A stretch of 64,000 nt of DNA, taken from NCBI GenBank assembly GCA_027475525.1, contig JAMWFC010000051.1, positions 2,960,616 through 3,024,615 on the forward strand, read 5' to 3'. The notes under the pieces were generated by a model, which saw only the letters and a program-made list of their open reading frames with translations, ran no database searches and had not been told where the DNA came from. This document shows, piece after piece, positions 12,078-24,921 of the stretch (positions are counted from its first letter, which is position 1; each line of letters starts with the position of its first letter). The position numbers and the translations under genes are program-made. This DNA comes from Macrolepiota albuminosa. Taxonomy: Eukaryota; Basidiomycota; Agaricomycetes; Agaricales; Agaricaceae.

Positions 12078-14476
12078 CTAGTATAGTTGTTGAATTTCTC
12101 CAGTGATAACTGCTTCAGCTTGACTGCCCACTTCCAACTTCAGAGGAGAAGTGGCAGTTTTCGGCGGCACGATCACCAAGGCATTTGCACCACTCAAACT
12201 GGCGACCCTGCTCGAACGCTGACCACCCGTACTAGTCGCCACAAGACCATTCGGTCCTTGCGAAACCACGACTCGGTGAAATTCTGTACGAGGATCAAGG
12301 TACATTTCAGACTGGAGCTGTATTTGAACCATTTAACACGACGCAATCTTTGAAGAGGGAAAGATGTCATACCCTAACGAGGACACGAGGAAGCTGTGCT
12401 TGGCTCTTTTCCCATCCACCAAGCAGACGTAACGCAGGAATAACGAAGAGGTAGAACGTGACAAGGGCAGAGGCGGGGTTTCCGGGCAGAGCGAACGCGG
12501 GCTTCGCTGCATTCTCATAGGGTATGGTAGCGAAGGTAGTAGGTTTCCCGGGCTTAATGCTCACGCGTCCAAAGTGAATCGTGCCGTTGAAGTGGCGCTC
12601 AATTACTGGTTTAAGGAGATCGGTTGGGCCCATCGAGGTTCCGCCTGTCGTAAGAAGGATATCCGCGCTTTGGAGACCACGTTGAATCGCAGCGACGTGA
12701 GATTCAATGCTACTCAACGTTGAACACGTTGAAGGGACAAGAAATGGAAAAGGTAAACACTCAACTCGTCCGATACGATTCCCAAGTCGACTACTTGATA
12801 GCCCATCCCCTCTATCGCTGCACGCAATGAAGGTCGATTGGTATCGTAGATACCTCCCCAATCACTTCCTGAAAGTGACACGGGGTTTTGAAGGTCGACA
12901 AGCTCATTCCCAGTACTTAAAAGAGCCACAATAGGCTTTCTATACACCTCAACCTGGAGCACGAGAAAAATGGTCGATCCATTCCATCAAGAGTATCGTT
13001 TGTAACCCTTACCTCCTTCATTCCAACGAAAGCCAAAGTTCCCACTTCGCCACCTCCACTCTTGATGATATCACCCTTCTGTAAGACGATATCCCCTACT
13101 CGTACGTCTGTCCCAGGGAAACGAATGTTCTCTTTTTCGGGTACCTGAACAAGAGTCTCAATCTCATTTTCCTCCCCTTCAAGGTTACCGTCAGAATCCT
13201 TGTAACTAGAAATGAGGCGAGTGTCTTCAACCATGATGACAGCATCAGAGCCCTCAGGCAGGGGTCCGCCAGTGTTCACCCGAAAGACTGAGCCGGGTGG
13301 CACGGGTTGGGAAATCAGATGAGTTTGCGACGTGAGTACTTTGTAGATACCCGGAGGGTTTGTGGCTGACAAACTATTGGGTTATAGTAGAAGACATGGA
13401 TGGAAATTAACATACACTTGACAGCATACCCATCAACATTTGTTGAAGGAAATCGTGGCACGTCCTGCGATGCAAAAACATCTGCAGCGAGGACACAGCC
13501 TCTCAAATTATGGTCGACCTGTAGCATAATTAATTAAATCATTTACTGCGTTCTCGACTTCGAAACATACACGTCGGGTTTCTGTTCCGAGACGTTTCAC
13601 GTTTATCTCAATGAAGCGCAGAGCCTCCTGCATCGATACCAACGGATACGGAGACTGCCTGTGGCGTGATGATACTTGAACAAAAGATAAGGTTTAATCC
13701 ATCTCCCTGCAATGATAACGACTTGCCAGGTCCAGAAGGGTCGTGCGATAGTGTTGACCTGGGCTGTGGCGCATTATGATGGTGGTGATGATGGTCATGC
13801 TGTATGTGCTGCAAGCCATGGACCCGAGGTCTCTCACCGCTATCTTTCGCCAGTTCATCGTGTACTTGCTTGCCCGTTCCTCCTCTCGCCAATTCAATCG
13901 CATGCTCAACCAGGCCTGCATTGAGCAGTGCTTCCATATTTTCCTTGACAGCTTTGACGCTTCCTGGGAGGGTAACTACAAGTGTTGTTCCGATTGTTCC
14001 GGCGATAGGACGAGAGAGAGCACCGAGGGGTGTATATTTCAGAGAAGCTGACAAGAGGAGATGTACGAGACCCGATGCCTCGCGTTCCAGTAGAACCTTG
14101 ATAGCCTATTTTGGTATAAGCATCACTTCAGTTTGGAAAACGACGTTTCTGAACGTGAGGTTAACCTCTGGGGTGATGTCGCGTACTCCAAAACCAGTCC
14201 CGCCTGTGGTGATGATCCAATCAATTTCTTCCCGTTCAGCCCATTTCTTGACGGTCGCTTGTATCTGAGAAGTCTCATCTGGAACGCAAGCGTATTCACT
14301 GCACGCGAACTTTGTGCCTTGCGCTTTGATGATCTCCTGGATTGTAGGCCCTGATTTGTCCTCTGCGAGGCCACGACTGGCCGTATCGCTGACTGGTTTG
14401 CATATCTTCAACGCCTTCACAAGTAAAATTTGGATTAGATCCAACCTGTAAGCACAGCAACTCCAATGGGCCGCAT
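12078..14476 (-). CDS. cnxE: Molybdopterin biosynthesis fusion protein (MogA-MoeA, gephyrin/CnxE type)
   Basis: A single protein carries both last steps of molybdenum-cofactor synthesis: adenylylation of molybdopterin (MogA-like N-terminal domain) and molybdate insertion (MoeA-like C-terminal domain). The start at 14476 gives MRPIGVAVLTVSDTASRGLAEDKSGP. The MogA signature is IDWIITTGGTGFGVRD. A linker holds a run of His (HDHHHHHH). The MoeA part shows FPSTNVDGYAV, NTGGPLPEGSDAVIMVED, LLSTGNELVD, ILLTTGGTSMGPTD and ALPGNPASALVTF. I place eight introns; two sure ones are 14393-14445 and 14106-14165. The linker intron uses a weak donor (GTCGTT). The divergent neighbour MGM101 starts 102 bp away. 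Cofactor users include nitrate reductase and sulfite oxidase. Confidence 0.95.
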
Positions 14477-14578
14477 AATCAGATAGATGGGGATGGAGGG
14501 CTTCTGTCACACACAGTCACGCTTGTGGATAACGCGTGACATGTCGTGAAACCTTCGAACTTGCTCTTTCCCTTGAGG

Positions 14579-15596
14579 ATGGCCAGTTTAACCCTTAATC
14601 GCCTTTCTGGCACTCTGAAGCGCGCCCCCCTCCTTCTGACACGTAGATATACTGCAGCTACCGTGAAACCTGCATGGACTCCTCGTCAGTACATCAAAGT
14701 TGCCCCAACGGTACAGAAGGCACATGCCAGCACCGAGGCTTCAAATGAGGATGAAATCGAAGTTTCTGAAGGCTTCGAGAGCTCCTCTTCCGATATTCCT
14801 CCTCTAGCCAGCGACATTGCTGCAGATAACATCAATTGGAACGGGAATGTTACAGAAGACGATGCCATAGACTGGTCAAAGAGCTACCTCGGTCTGGCGA
14901 CTCAGGCATTTAATAAGGAAATTAGTGCAATTTTAATGGCTCCTATCGATCCCATGGATATTGAGATGAAACCTGGTCAGTCCTTAAGCTCTTCATCCTC
15001 TTGTCGAAGCAACTGATTTAATTCTTTAGATGGTCTCATATACCTTCCTGAAATTAAGTACCGACGTGTCCTCAATAAGGCATTCGGGCCTGGTGGATGG
15101 GGGTTGGCTCCACGCAGTGAGACCAACGTCAGTCCGAAGACTGTCAGTCGAGAATATGCACTTATTTGTCAGGGGAGGTGAGTGTTGTAATAATGTCCTG
15201 TCACTTCTGGGCAGCATACTCAGCACAGAGTAGACTGGTGTCCATTGCCCGGGGTGAACAGGAGTACTTTGATCCCTCTGGCGTACCTACGGCGGTTGAG
15301 GCATGTAAAAGCAACGCTCTGATGCGGTGCTGTAAGGACCTTGGTGTTGCGAGCGAACTTTGGTGAGACTCTCTTGCATCTCAAAATCATACACAATAAT
15401 GAAGTGTTGCAGGGATCCTCGCTTCATCCGTGAATTCAAGGCTAAGTACTGCGTCGAGGTTTTCGCTGAACACTTACCAACTAAGAAGAAGTAAGTTTAC
15501 CTTCTAACAACTTGCACCCTTTCTCACAGTCCATACAGGAAAAAGCTCTGGCGCCGTAAGGATCAACCCAAGTTCTCATATCCCTTCCAGGAGTGA
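14579..15596 (+). CDS. MGM101: Mitochondrial genome maintenance protein Mgm101
   Basis: Rad52-like single-strand annealing protein needed for mitochondrial DNA recombination and upkeep. Five exons (14579-14975, 15030-15177, 15234-15362, 15413-15490, 15539-15596) give 269 residues. The N terminus ([17 protein letters not shown], basic and lacking acidic residues) is a plausible mitochondrial presequence, followed by a disordered acidic stretch. The conserved core reads [29 protein letters not shown], split here as [12 protein letters not shown] and [12 protein letters not shown], then [10 protein letters not shown], then [24 protein letters not shown]. The C-terminal tail is basic ([15 protein letters not shown]). 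The first ATG in frame after an upstream stop was chosen. Confidence 0.95.
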
Positions 15597-15929
15597 CCTT
15601 TGACATGATCCAACCCCACATTTTTACCGCATGAAATAGTGACGTGCTCCTATCATAGCTACTTTATTGATCAAATGAGTTTCTCTTTGGACTTCGCACT
15701 TGACACAGATTATTTTACGTTTCTCATTACAATCCCCTGTACAATCGACTGCACATACAGGCAATGTCTCCGTTCCCTCCTCGGTCAATGCTTACAACAA
15801 TGAGAGAGTTGGAAGAAATTTGAAAGTCTAAACGCGATGTAATGTCGGGGTTATGTCCAGAGCCTTCAAGGTTGCACAGTAACAAACAGTATATCAATCG
15901 AGACCACGAAATGAGGTTAGGTCTCATCA

Positions 15930-15937
15930 GTCACGTG
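15930..15937. promoter_or_regulatory. TCACGTGA palindrome upstream of the uL1 gene
   Basis: A full 8-bp palindrome lies about 87 bp before the ribosomal protein start at 16023. Confidence 0.45.
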
Positions 15938-16022
15938 AGATAAACTATACAGTACCACATCTCCATGTTCACGCCACTTAATTTACGATCAATATCCCCT
16001 CAAGACCAAAAACTCATCAAAC

Positions 16023-16954
16023 ATGAGGTTCGTGTAATGCTGAAAGCTTCAGAAATGCCCAGTTTACAGTGAATATGCAGTGGCAGCAAACTTTCAGTGG
16101 CAAGCGTGCGGGGTTCTATCAAGGAGCTCCTTGCCGATGCCAACGGCGAGAAAAAGCGTAATTTCGTGGAGACCATTGAACTCCAGATTGGTCTTAAGAA
16201 CTACGACCCTCAGAGGGATAAGCGTTTCTCTGGAACCGTCAAGTGTGTACTCTATTTTACATTTTTGGCCAATTCGTGATCTAATCTCGAACATAGGCTC
16301 CCCCATGTTCCTCGTCCTCGCATGTCGATTTGCATTCTTGCCGATGCTGCTGACATCGATCGTGCTAAGCAAATCGAGCTTGAATACATGTCTGTTGATG
16401 ACTTGAAGAAGTACGTGAGGAATTGCGGAATTAATGAGCCCGTCAGCTGACTTGAATTGCAAAGGCTCAACAAGAACAAAAAGCTCGTCAAGAAGCTCGC
16501 CAAGAAGTACGATGCTTTCCTTGCCTCTGAGGCTCTTATCAAACAGATTCCTCGTCTCCTCGGTCCTGGTCTCTCCAAGGGTATGCCCAAAATGTCCGAA
16601 GTTGAATGAAATTTAACCAACGTCTACAGCTGGAAAGTTCCCTACCCCCGTTTCCCATGCTGAGGACCTCACCAACAAGCTCGTCGAGGTTCGTTCGACT
16701 ATCAAGTTCCAGCTGAAGAAAGTTCTCTGCTTGGGTGTTGCCGTTGGACACGTCCAGATGAACGACGATCAGGTCCTCGGCAACGTCATGTTGAGTATGT
16801 AGCCTTTCATGTCAAGCTCTACCCACATTTGTCTTATACGTCTCCCTACCTTTCAGGCATCAACTTCCTCGTCTCCTTGCTCAAGAAGAACTGGCAGAAC
16901 GTCAAGTCGCTCCACATCAAGACTACCATGGGCAAGCCCATCCGTCTCTTCTAG
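16023..16954 (+). CDS. RPL1: 60S ribosomal protein uL1 (L10A/RPL1)
   Basis: Component of the L1 stalk of the large ribosomal subunit. The first exon codes only for Met-Ser plus part of a codon (16023-16027), as often seen in fungal ribosomal genes. Further exons are 16087-16242, 16297-16410, 16465-16580, 16630-16794 and 16857-16954. The protein begins [20 protein letters not shown] and contains [59 protein letters not shown] and a conserved C-terminal end ([15 protein letters not shown]), about 217 residues in all. Codon choice is strongly biased to C-ending codons, as expected for high expression. Confidence 0.97.
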
Positions 16955-17410
16955 GCTTCCGTCTTTTGTATTATCAGACGATGGAGAGGTTGATGTCGTA
17001 GGGATGAAGAATGGTGGTGTTAATGAAGGTTAAGGGGTATCGTAATGCATATCATAAAGCCCCGCACGCTTAGACCAACAGTCTCGAGGGGGAGGCTGAT
17101 TGGGAGCTGATACGGTACTCATGTAATCTTTGCTGCATTTAAATCATTTTTCTTCTTCACACTTCGGGTTGCCGAAAAATGTAAGGATACGTGGATTGAC
17201 ACGAGTTTTGTTTGTGCAAATATGTGTGATGTATTCAAGAGTTGTATGTGTATGCTATGTGCGTTGCTTCTGGTATAAACGGTTATCCAAGTCATCAATT
17301 ACAGGGAGTATTCCCTCAAGGGCAATCTCTGGTTACCAGTCTTGCCAAGGTAGCTGCTCGATTGGAAGCGTGGATTGAGACGAAGAATCGTATCTTGTTC
17401 ATTCTCGTCA
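16955..17410. other. Intergenic region, no gene supported
   Basis: This contains the uL1 3' untranslated region and the promoter of the next gene on the same strand. No open frame or RNA signature is supported. Confidence 0.5.
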
Positions 17411-20400
17411 ATGCCTCCGTCGACATCGAGCTCTGTACCACGACCATCATCTGCACTCGGCGTCCCACGTCCACACTCAAGCCTCTCCGTACAGAGACCT
17501 CTTTCTAGCGCGTCCAATAGGCCTCTGTCACGTCTCTCCACTCGTTCAGCCTATCTTCGCCAGTCACGGTCGCGTCTCATCCCATTTGCACAGACCCTTG
17601 TACGCCAGGTGACTGGCCTAAACGATGGTAAAGATGCAGATTCAGCTACTTCGCCCAGGTTCCGCGAGGCCGTTGATTATGTGGTCAAGAATTTGGAGAC
17701 AACGACGTTAAGTAAAGGCGCGGCTAGTGTCGATATGACAGAAATAGATCGCCAGATACATGGGTGCGTGTATTCATTATACTTTCAGTTGCAGAAAAGC
17801 TAACAGTCTATCTCTGTAAGTCATTCTCTCAAGGCGCGTCTTAACTCGCAGGATGAAGTAGGACAGGCCCTGGAGACATGTTTCAGCGATCTAAAGATGA
17901 GCATGGAAAATAAACGCGACCTTGACCAGGAAATCACAGTAAACAGTCATTGCAACTGCATTGTTTCTCTAGTTGACAATAATTGATAGACCTCGCACCT
18001 TCCGGATCACCTTCAATTCCTCGTACGTCGAATTCTAAGAATACCGAATTAATGATACCCAACCCATTCTTCAGATCAGACTCTCAAATCCTCCGACAGC
18101 CCTCACAGAACATCACGCTTCTTCTATTCTATACGAGCGTGCTCATCCATCATCAGTTCCCCCAGCTCTAACTTGGGAATCCATCGTCGCCGATGAGCCC
18201 TTTGAGGGTGAGCATTGGGAGGGTGTGTACGGTGTTCCATCAGGGTGGATCCGACAAGACGAGACACAACCGAAGGGTTTCTATGACAGAGAGAAGGAGC
18301 GCCAACGACTTGATTGGGACAGTCGTTGGAGTACACCGTCACTGTCTCCTCTCAACTCTGGTGACCTGGAATTGGACTTTGACCAGGAGGAAGAAAAGAG
18401 AGCATTAGATTTGTCGGAAAGCTCTGATTCTAGTGAAGTTGAAGGTGCCAGTGAGGATAAGCCGGGCGATAGATTGGTTGATGTGTATGGGGAGACCGCT
18501 CCGAGGAGGTTTCCGCCGCAGACATATGCGCATCGTAGGGAGTTCGAGGCGCTACGGGCAAAACAATATTGGCGAGAAGGGTGGAAAGGAGATGTTGACC
18601 CATTGCAGAGAAGGGCATTTGATATGGGGGATGCTTCAACTTTTGGTGGGTAATCCTACTTTGATAATTTGAATCGCAGTTCACACTGAATTAGGACCTA
18701 CATTACATAGAGTATTGAATGCTGGTACCCCCTCAACAGGTACAGCCGCGGCACTTGATGTTTTGGTGCAGAACAAGGTGCGTATATGTTGACCTAACCA
18801 TACATAGGAGCTGCTTATTTTGTCTGCCACAGATGTATATTAATGAAGAGGATGCAGTTCGCGAGGTGCTTATGTCCCTTCAAGGGCTGAAGACTATTCT
18901 GTTCCAATGGAAGGAACGCGACGACGATCGACCCGAAGCTATGTTCACTGTGAGACCCATTTCATCATCATGAGAAGAAAAGCTCAGTTGTTAATTTCAA
19001 TATAGACAACTAAGTCCACTCCGCATTTGCTTCATCTCTCTCTCAACGCGCAAGCGTCTATATTTTCTTCCTTCGCCAACACTGCTACAACTGTGCAGCA
19101 CTTGCGCCATTTTGTGTCACGCGTCTTTTCTGAAGCACGAGAAAACCGCAGGCCTCGGCAACACCAGAGTAATCCATACGTCACACGAACTCGGGAAGCA
19201 TTTGCAGACGCTGTTGACCAGGAGATTCGAGCCCTGGATAATTGGTGTGTTTCCTGTGAAGAGGCCATGTGTCGCGCCTGGGGTGGCGTTGGTGATCCTT
19301 CCTCACCTTCGTCTTTGTCTTCAGACTCGAAAGCTAGTTCAACAACTGGAAATATTATCGTTAGCCTCCTGAGTACCGAGAAGGTTATTCACGACACCTT
19401 CCAGAAAACTTTCACTGTGCTCCTCGATGCTGTCAAGCTGGTAGACCCGGATCGTAACGCTTCCGCGCCCTTCAAATATAGGGTAAGAACCCAATCCGCA
19501 GCGGCAGCGAGCGCGGATCTACTGGATTACCTCTTTGCAAGCGTTCAAGCACATATGGAACGGCAAGAACACACCACCGCTGCCGCGCTGCTCCGAGTTT
19601 TTGTCCATTCAGCAGAACCTATCTGGGGTATGATGGGGAAGTGGCTACGCGAAGGGATGGGTTTGGGCGTTGCGATTGGTTCCGGAGATACATCGGGTAT
19701 GTGGGAGCTTGATGAGGAGTTTTTCATTGAGAGTAGCGGTCTTGGGATGGGGATGACGGGGCTCGGCCTGTTAGACCCTGAATATTGGAAGGAAGGCTAC
19801 GCTTTAAGGGAGGAAGTTGTTGGGCTAGAGGGTGAAGGAGAGGATGCAATAGAGAAAAAACGAACAACGATTCCGTTGTTCTTGGAACATGTGGCCGAAC
19901 CAGTATTGAGTGCTGGAAAGGCTGTCGGGCTCCTGAGGGCGCTAGGAGTCCCGTTTTCATCAATCACAACAGAAGGTGACAACTGGCATTCGTTCAAGCA
20001 ACTGGTGGATTCGTCGACATCACAAGGGGGACCTGACCAGCATGGATCTGGTGATATGTTGTTTTCAGTGTCTATCGACAACCTGTCACGAATGATCTAC
20101 GAAAAGTTGTTGCCTCGATGCGATGCAGCAGGTGTCCTTCTTGCTCGAGTGCTAGTCGAGGATTGCGCAATGTGGAGCCATCTTTTGAGTATCGAAGACT
20201 TGTTTCTCATGAAACGAGGAGATGCCATGAGCCACTTTACTGATATTCTTTTCGCCAAAGTACGCCTATTTCCTGATCTTTAATGGAGTGTGATCACCAT
20301 ATGACTTTCGTATGTAGATGGATGCACAACAATCATGGAGTGACTTCCACTTCCTGAACACGGCTTTCCGTGACGTCGTTGATGCAAGCTCAACCACTGG

Positions 20401-21562
20401 GGCACAGGCATGGATCCAAACATCTCTCGTACGATTGTCTTATCGAGGAGGTAGAGACAAAGATCGGTCTATACTGAAAACAGTGAAAGCCCTTGATGGC
20501 CTGGCAGTGGAGTACGCTGTGCCGTTCCCATTGACTTATATCTTCCAACCAGAAACCTTGCAAGTCTATGGAGAAATCTTCGTTTTGATACTACAAATTT
20601 GGAGAGCGAAGAGTGTGCTAGAGCGTATACTTGTCAGGGGTGAGGCACGTGCGGAGAGGTTCAAAAGTGGTGAATTGAAAGGGTTTTACGCAATGAGGAG
20701 TCGTCTGAGTTGGTTTATCAAGTATGTTTATTGTTTTTGCATATACAATATTCGGTTACCTCTAACATACTCGGCAGCACCCTGTTGAACTTTTTGACAA
20801 CTTATGTGCGACTGTCAAACCTCGTAATCGAAATTTACTGTGCTAATCAATCAATCTCGAAATAGGTCCTACATGCTCAGGTAGACAAATTTCATGATGA
20901 ACTCCGAGAAGCGAAATCTTTAGATGAGATGGTACAGCTACATGATGATCAGTATGTACTCCTTGTCAATTTCTTACTTGACTGGAGTTGACGCAATACT
21001 GTCCTAGCCTTGAGAAAATCCGTGATCGTTGTCTTCTGAAACCAAATGTAAGGCTTAGCATTACTTCTTGATAAGGACAGGGCTGATGGGCACCCAATAG
21101 ACACGCTCACTCCATCGAGCTATCATCTCGATCCTTGACATGTCCTTACATTTCGCAGATTTCTTTGTTACCGTTGCAGGGGACACAACGATTACACACG
21201 ACGTCTCACGTCAGTCGATATCAATCCGGCGCCACCGTAGTCGCCGCCAACGCCGCCAACGTCGCAACACCATCGGTTTCTCGCAATCACTGCGCGGCCT
21301 TGACAATAATTCTAGTTCAGACGAGGATGACGATGTCATCGAGAGTGCTGATACCCCTGAACCTTCTTTCTCTGCGGATATCTCGACGTCAATGTATTTT
21401 GCAGAAGACGGGTTTCAGGCACGTATGGACAAGATGTCATCCGAGTTGGATGCGCTTGTACTTTTTTTACGGCGTGGCATGGAAAGTCTGTCAGGAGGAA
21501 CGGAAGAAGCTGCTCCTGCATATGGAATCCTCGCCTTTGCTCTTGAAGATTGGGATACCTGA
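17411..21562 (+). CDS. Gamma-tubulin complex component (Spc97/Spc98 family, GCP5-like)
   Basis: Member of the complex that nucleates microtubules at the spindle pole body. Eleven introns join in frame. The N-terminal region is Ser/Pro/Arg-rich (MPPSTSSSVPRPSSALGVP). Grip-domain motifs follow: VPPALTWESIVADEPFEG, GPTLHRVLNAGTPSTGTAA, FADAVDQEIRALDNWC, ASADLLDYLFASVQAHM, AEPIWGMMGKWLREG. The C-terminal grip region has NTAFRDVVD, PLTYIFQPETLQVYGEIFVLIL and ILDMSLHFADFF. A long acidic insert near the end and the general layout resemble GCP5 or GCP6 rather than GCP2-4; the exact paralogue is inference. The start is the ATG at 17411, the first in the frame. Confidence 0.8.
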
Positions 21563-22610
21563 GTTATGGTTCAGACTTAATGACTCCCTTACACTCACAG
21601 AACATACCGAACTGCACATGATGGACATTGGCGGAAGATTCATTTGTAATGCCAGTTTGATTTAATGCTTGTATGTAGATTGTACACTATAACATGCCCT
21701 GTTAGAACAGCTTGCCTCATATTTTAGTAATATAACCAACAGTCATGTAAGCCGAGGTCTCGCTAAGATCGCGATATTATCATTGCTTGACAGTATTATT
21801 CGAGTTCCTCTCCTATCTCTTGTTGACACCGCTGAGCAGGATTTGCATGATCGTTTCTGGAGAGATTGCCACCCATGAGTGGTGTCAACAATGTCCTGAT
21901 GGCCGTAGGTCAGAACTCTCAATTTAACACAATTTGCAGCCAATCAGCATCTACTGAGGACTCTCGCAAGGAATGAGAATTCTCACTCATTGAATTGTCG
22001 AGTTCCATGAGAAACCTAGTTGCTGTTCTAGACTATCCAATTTGAACAAACTGAATACCAACTTGGAATGTATGTAAGTGCCTTACGGCCTGAAGCTTGG
22101 AGACGCACTCGACCCGGCTGTAACTCTGCTGCACCTTTCGAATTCTGCCACTGAAAAAGTACAACTCACCGGTTACTTAGTCCGTTGTAGGTCAAGGAAT
22201 GGCACTACCTACGAACATAAGGAATTGTAACAAAGATTCTTGAATGTATTGAATACAATGCATTTTGAGCAGTCTTTGTTACCGTTCCCTCTTCAAAGGA
22301 TGCTGTAGGCTGTACCAATGTGGATTGAAATATAGTCTATCATAAAAATATGTAATGATTGAAGTGGTCCACCAACTGACGTTATGATAAATCGATAGCA
22401 AGAGCTCCGTCAGTCCCAAATCGTAGGAGCCACTAGATCGTACAATAAACACTAAGTAATCTGTGACGTGTGCCTTGGAGGAACGGTGAAGGTGTGATAT
22501 GCCTTGCACCTGTATGCATTGGTTGCATGCGTCGCATCTACAGTCTACCCATCATGGAGAGATTACTAGAATCTGCACGCTGATGGATCCAGAAACTTGA
22601 GCCAATCACA
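21563..22610. other. Intergenic region, no gene supported
   Basis: This separates the 3' ends of two convergent genes. Open frames are short and unrecognised, and I see no tRNA or repeat. Confidence 0.5.
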
Positions 22611-23348
22611 TCACTCTAGCATCTTCGATTCCTGCAAAAGTAGTCAGTGGCATATCACTTGTATAACTTCAGAAACACACCATTGCCAGGATTTCAGATT
22701 CTATAGCCTTCACTTCCTCCTCTAGTCGTTCACGCTGTTTGGTAAGCATATGCAGGCGTCGTACTTCGAGCTTCTGAGGACCAAGTAATCCGGTAGTCAA
22801 CTGGGATTTAGCACGTGCTGATTCCACCTATGGCATTTGATAAAGAAGTCATTCAATTCATAAGGAAAAAAGTAAATTACCTTGGTTTGCAGAGCGCTTT
22901 CTTTCTTGTACAATGTATTTAGGCCTTGTTGAGCGCGTTCTATAAGTTCATTGACAGCTGGCTCGATTTCATCAACAAGATCTGCTTTGTATTTCTTCAC
23001 AGTCCCTTCATCAACAAGTAAGAAAACCTACTACAATTAAGCAGCGTTATCGTTGGACCTGGAATCTACACACCCTCTGGCTCTCTAAGATTTTAGTCAT
23101 CCTCGGTAGATCGTCTGTCCCGTTCCTAAGGAGTCGTTGCGCTTCATATGCCTGGAGATGCGTGATTCGAATAAAGATCCTCGAAATATCATTGATTAAC
23201 TTACCTCTTCACAGCAATCCTCCATCGCCATTACACATTCTTCCAGATTCGGCGGACATATTGCTTGTATGTCCCCCCTGTATAGCTCTGGTCCTCCGGC
23301 AAACACAGAATCTCTAGCTTTTAGATTGGCACGCGACAAGCGCGACAT
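22611..23348 (-). CDS. SPC19: DASH complex subunit Spc19
   Basis: Part of the ten-subunit DASH/Dam1 ring that couples kinetochores to spindle microtubules, a fungal complex. Five exons (23205-23348, 23074-23151, 22881-23027, 22681-22827, 22611-22631) give 178 residues. Family features: LEECVMAMEDCCEEAYEAQRLL near residue 35, then RMTKILESQRVFLLVDEGTVKKYK, DLVDEIEPAVNELIERAQQGL, and a C-terminal coiled coil (LTKQRERLEEEVKAIESEI). The last exon codes for only six residues. A CACGTG site lies 54 bp before the start. Confidence 0.88.
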
Positions 23349-24144
23349 TATAAGGACGCGATCGTAAGTCGAAACAAGCGCTGGTTACAAGTGTATAAAA
23401 TCACGTGCATCGGAGTTAGAAATGGGGCTCCGCCAGCATATATAAACGAGAGAATTTTTCATTGGGTTCTTCAAGTGTCCGACTCAACCTTCTGAAGCAC
23501 CAGCTTGCGCATAGACGTTAACTTGTCTCAGGGTGTATTGAATTCAGGTTGGCGGAGCGAGGCGTCTTTCGGGATGCTCACGAGAACAAGCAGCACCTCA
23601 GCTCGCCTTCGATGCCCGAGTCCACTCCGGTGTTGAATTGGGTGTCGTGGGCTTGATGCTGTTGTGCGTGCATAGTCATATTCCTGTACCTGCCGTACCC
23701 GCTCCTTTTGGAGTTGCTACTATGTAGCATTGACGGTTTGGTCAAACCATGACTCGAACATGCTCATTAATATATATCGCTTATTAGATGTTGCGTGATG
23801 AATATTGATCCTTCAACTTCGTTGGAACATGTGTTCAAAAAATACATCTGTGAGACAATTGGATTTGTTTTTCTATTATCTTGCTTGTGCAACTTAAAAT
23901 CAAGCCTTTCGAAGATGAAGGTGATGCTATTCCTAATCATTTCAAGGTTTGCGGAACCCCTTGCGATGTCAAGGTTCCCTCATAAATCAAGTGTAAATGG
24001 GTTATTGAGGCTGTTCACAACCGGATGAAAAGTAGATTATGGCTCAAACGTGAGGAACGGGAAAACCAGCACTTGACACGGTTTCAGTACCCAGTTTGCA
24101 AGTTTAACTGAAGTGAATGGAACGTACATGTATGGTCCTTCCGC
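23349..24144. other. Intergenic region, no gene supported
   Basis: AT-rich sequence with a 77-codon frame at 23795-24028 that resembles nothing known to me. It contains the SPC19 promoter. Confidence 0.45.
23402..23407. promoter_or_regulatory. CACGTG palindrome upstream of SPC19
   Basis: TCACGTGC lies 54 bp before the SPC19 start at 23348. Confidence 0.4.
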
Positions 24145-24435
24145 GCTGAGAGTTCATCAAAATTAGGATGAGTCGAAAGCATTATAGTGACTTACGAAGC
24201 TGGGGCACGTTCGGCTAGCTTTACATTGCTGCTGAGGTTGGGCGAAGGAAATCCGGCACTGAAGAGTTCGTCAAGGTTGATGAGCTATCTCAGACAGTGA
24301 ACTGTGGCGTACATGACACCAAGATTACTGAGATATCCATTAGCGACATGTATTTAATAATCCAGCCTGAGCAACTCACGTAGAGGAGACAGAGGAGACA
24401 GCAATAACAGCGAAAATGACGAGAGCACGGAACAT
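24145..24435 (-). CDS. Possible small secreted protein gene
   Basis: A minus-strand ATG at 24435 opens a 56-nt exon coding MFRALVIFAVIAVSSVSS, a good signal-peptide core. It is followed by a donor (GTGAGT). A second exon-like block (24196-24284) is followed by a very good intron at 24146-24195 (GTAAGT, CCTAAT branch, CTCAG). The most natural reading of the second block (DELFSAGFPSPNLSSNVKLAERAP) is not in phase with the first exon for the acceptor I chose, so the model is incomplete. It could equally be an unrelated transcript. No family is recognised. Confidence 0.3.
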
Positions 24436-24921
24436 GACTGATTATGGGAAGTACCGGGGACAGGAAATACGGGGAGATTTCTTGTCTTATATTATCCGGT
24501 AGCAGAGTGCGGTGGGAGAGGTAGACAAAAGGATGTTTTACAGGAATACCTTGCCGCGGTCCTGCACTGGTAATTTATGCTCACTGCTGTGACAGTTCTC
24601 AACAATCATGCAGGGGAGGCCACGGTAAGCCCGATGACCGGTGGCTGTTTCCATTTGAAGAGTTTTCAACGGAATGCGCACACTTTTTGTATGTAGAACT
24701 CGGTAGACTGAACGAAACCTGACGTGTGCCCGCACGAAATCAGTTAAACTCACTGATTATGACAGTCTTCAAGCAAGTAAACTCCTAGCAGCATAGCTCT
24801 GGGGTTTATCCTGAACGCATACCCGTACCCACTCGGTGTTCGGTGTTCCGACCTGGTTTTAGTAGTAGTTTGGACACTTCACCTCGGCCAATCACGTGCT
24901 CTACTTTTTCTAACTTCGACC
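24436..24921. other. Intergenic region, no gene supported
   Basis: Divergent promoter space between the possible secreted-protein gene and COA3. A CACGTG site is near the right end. Confidence 0.45.
24893..24898. promoter_or_regulatory. CACGTG palindrome upstream of COA3
   Basis: TCACGTGC lies 24 bp before the COA3 start at 24922. Confidence 0.4.

Noticed and set aside
16094..16620. Two long minus-strand frames of about 122 codons each
   Set aside because: They are antisense to the exons of the ribosomal protein gene, whose biased codon use leaves the opposite strand open.
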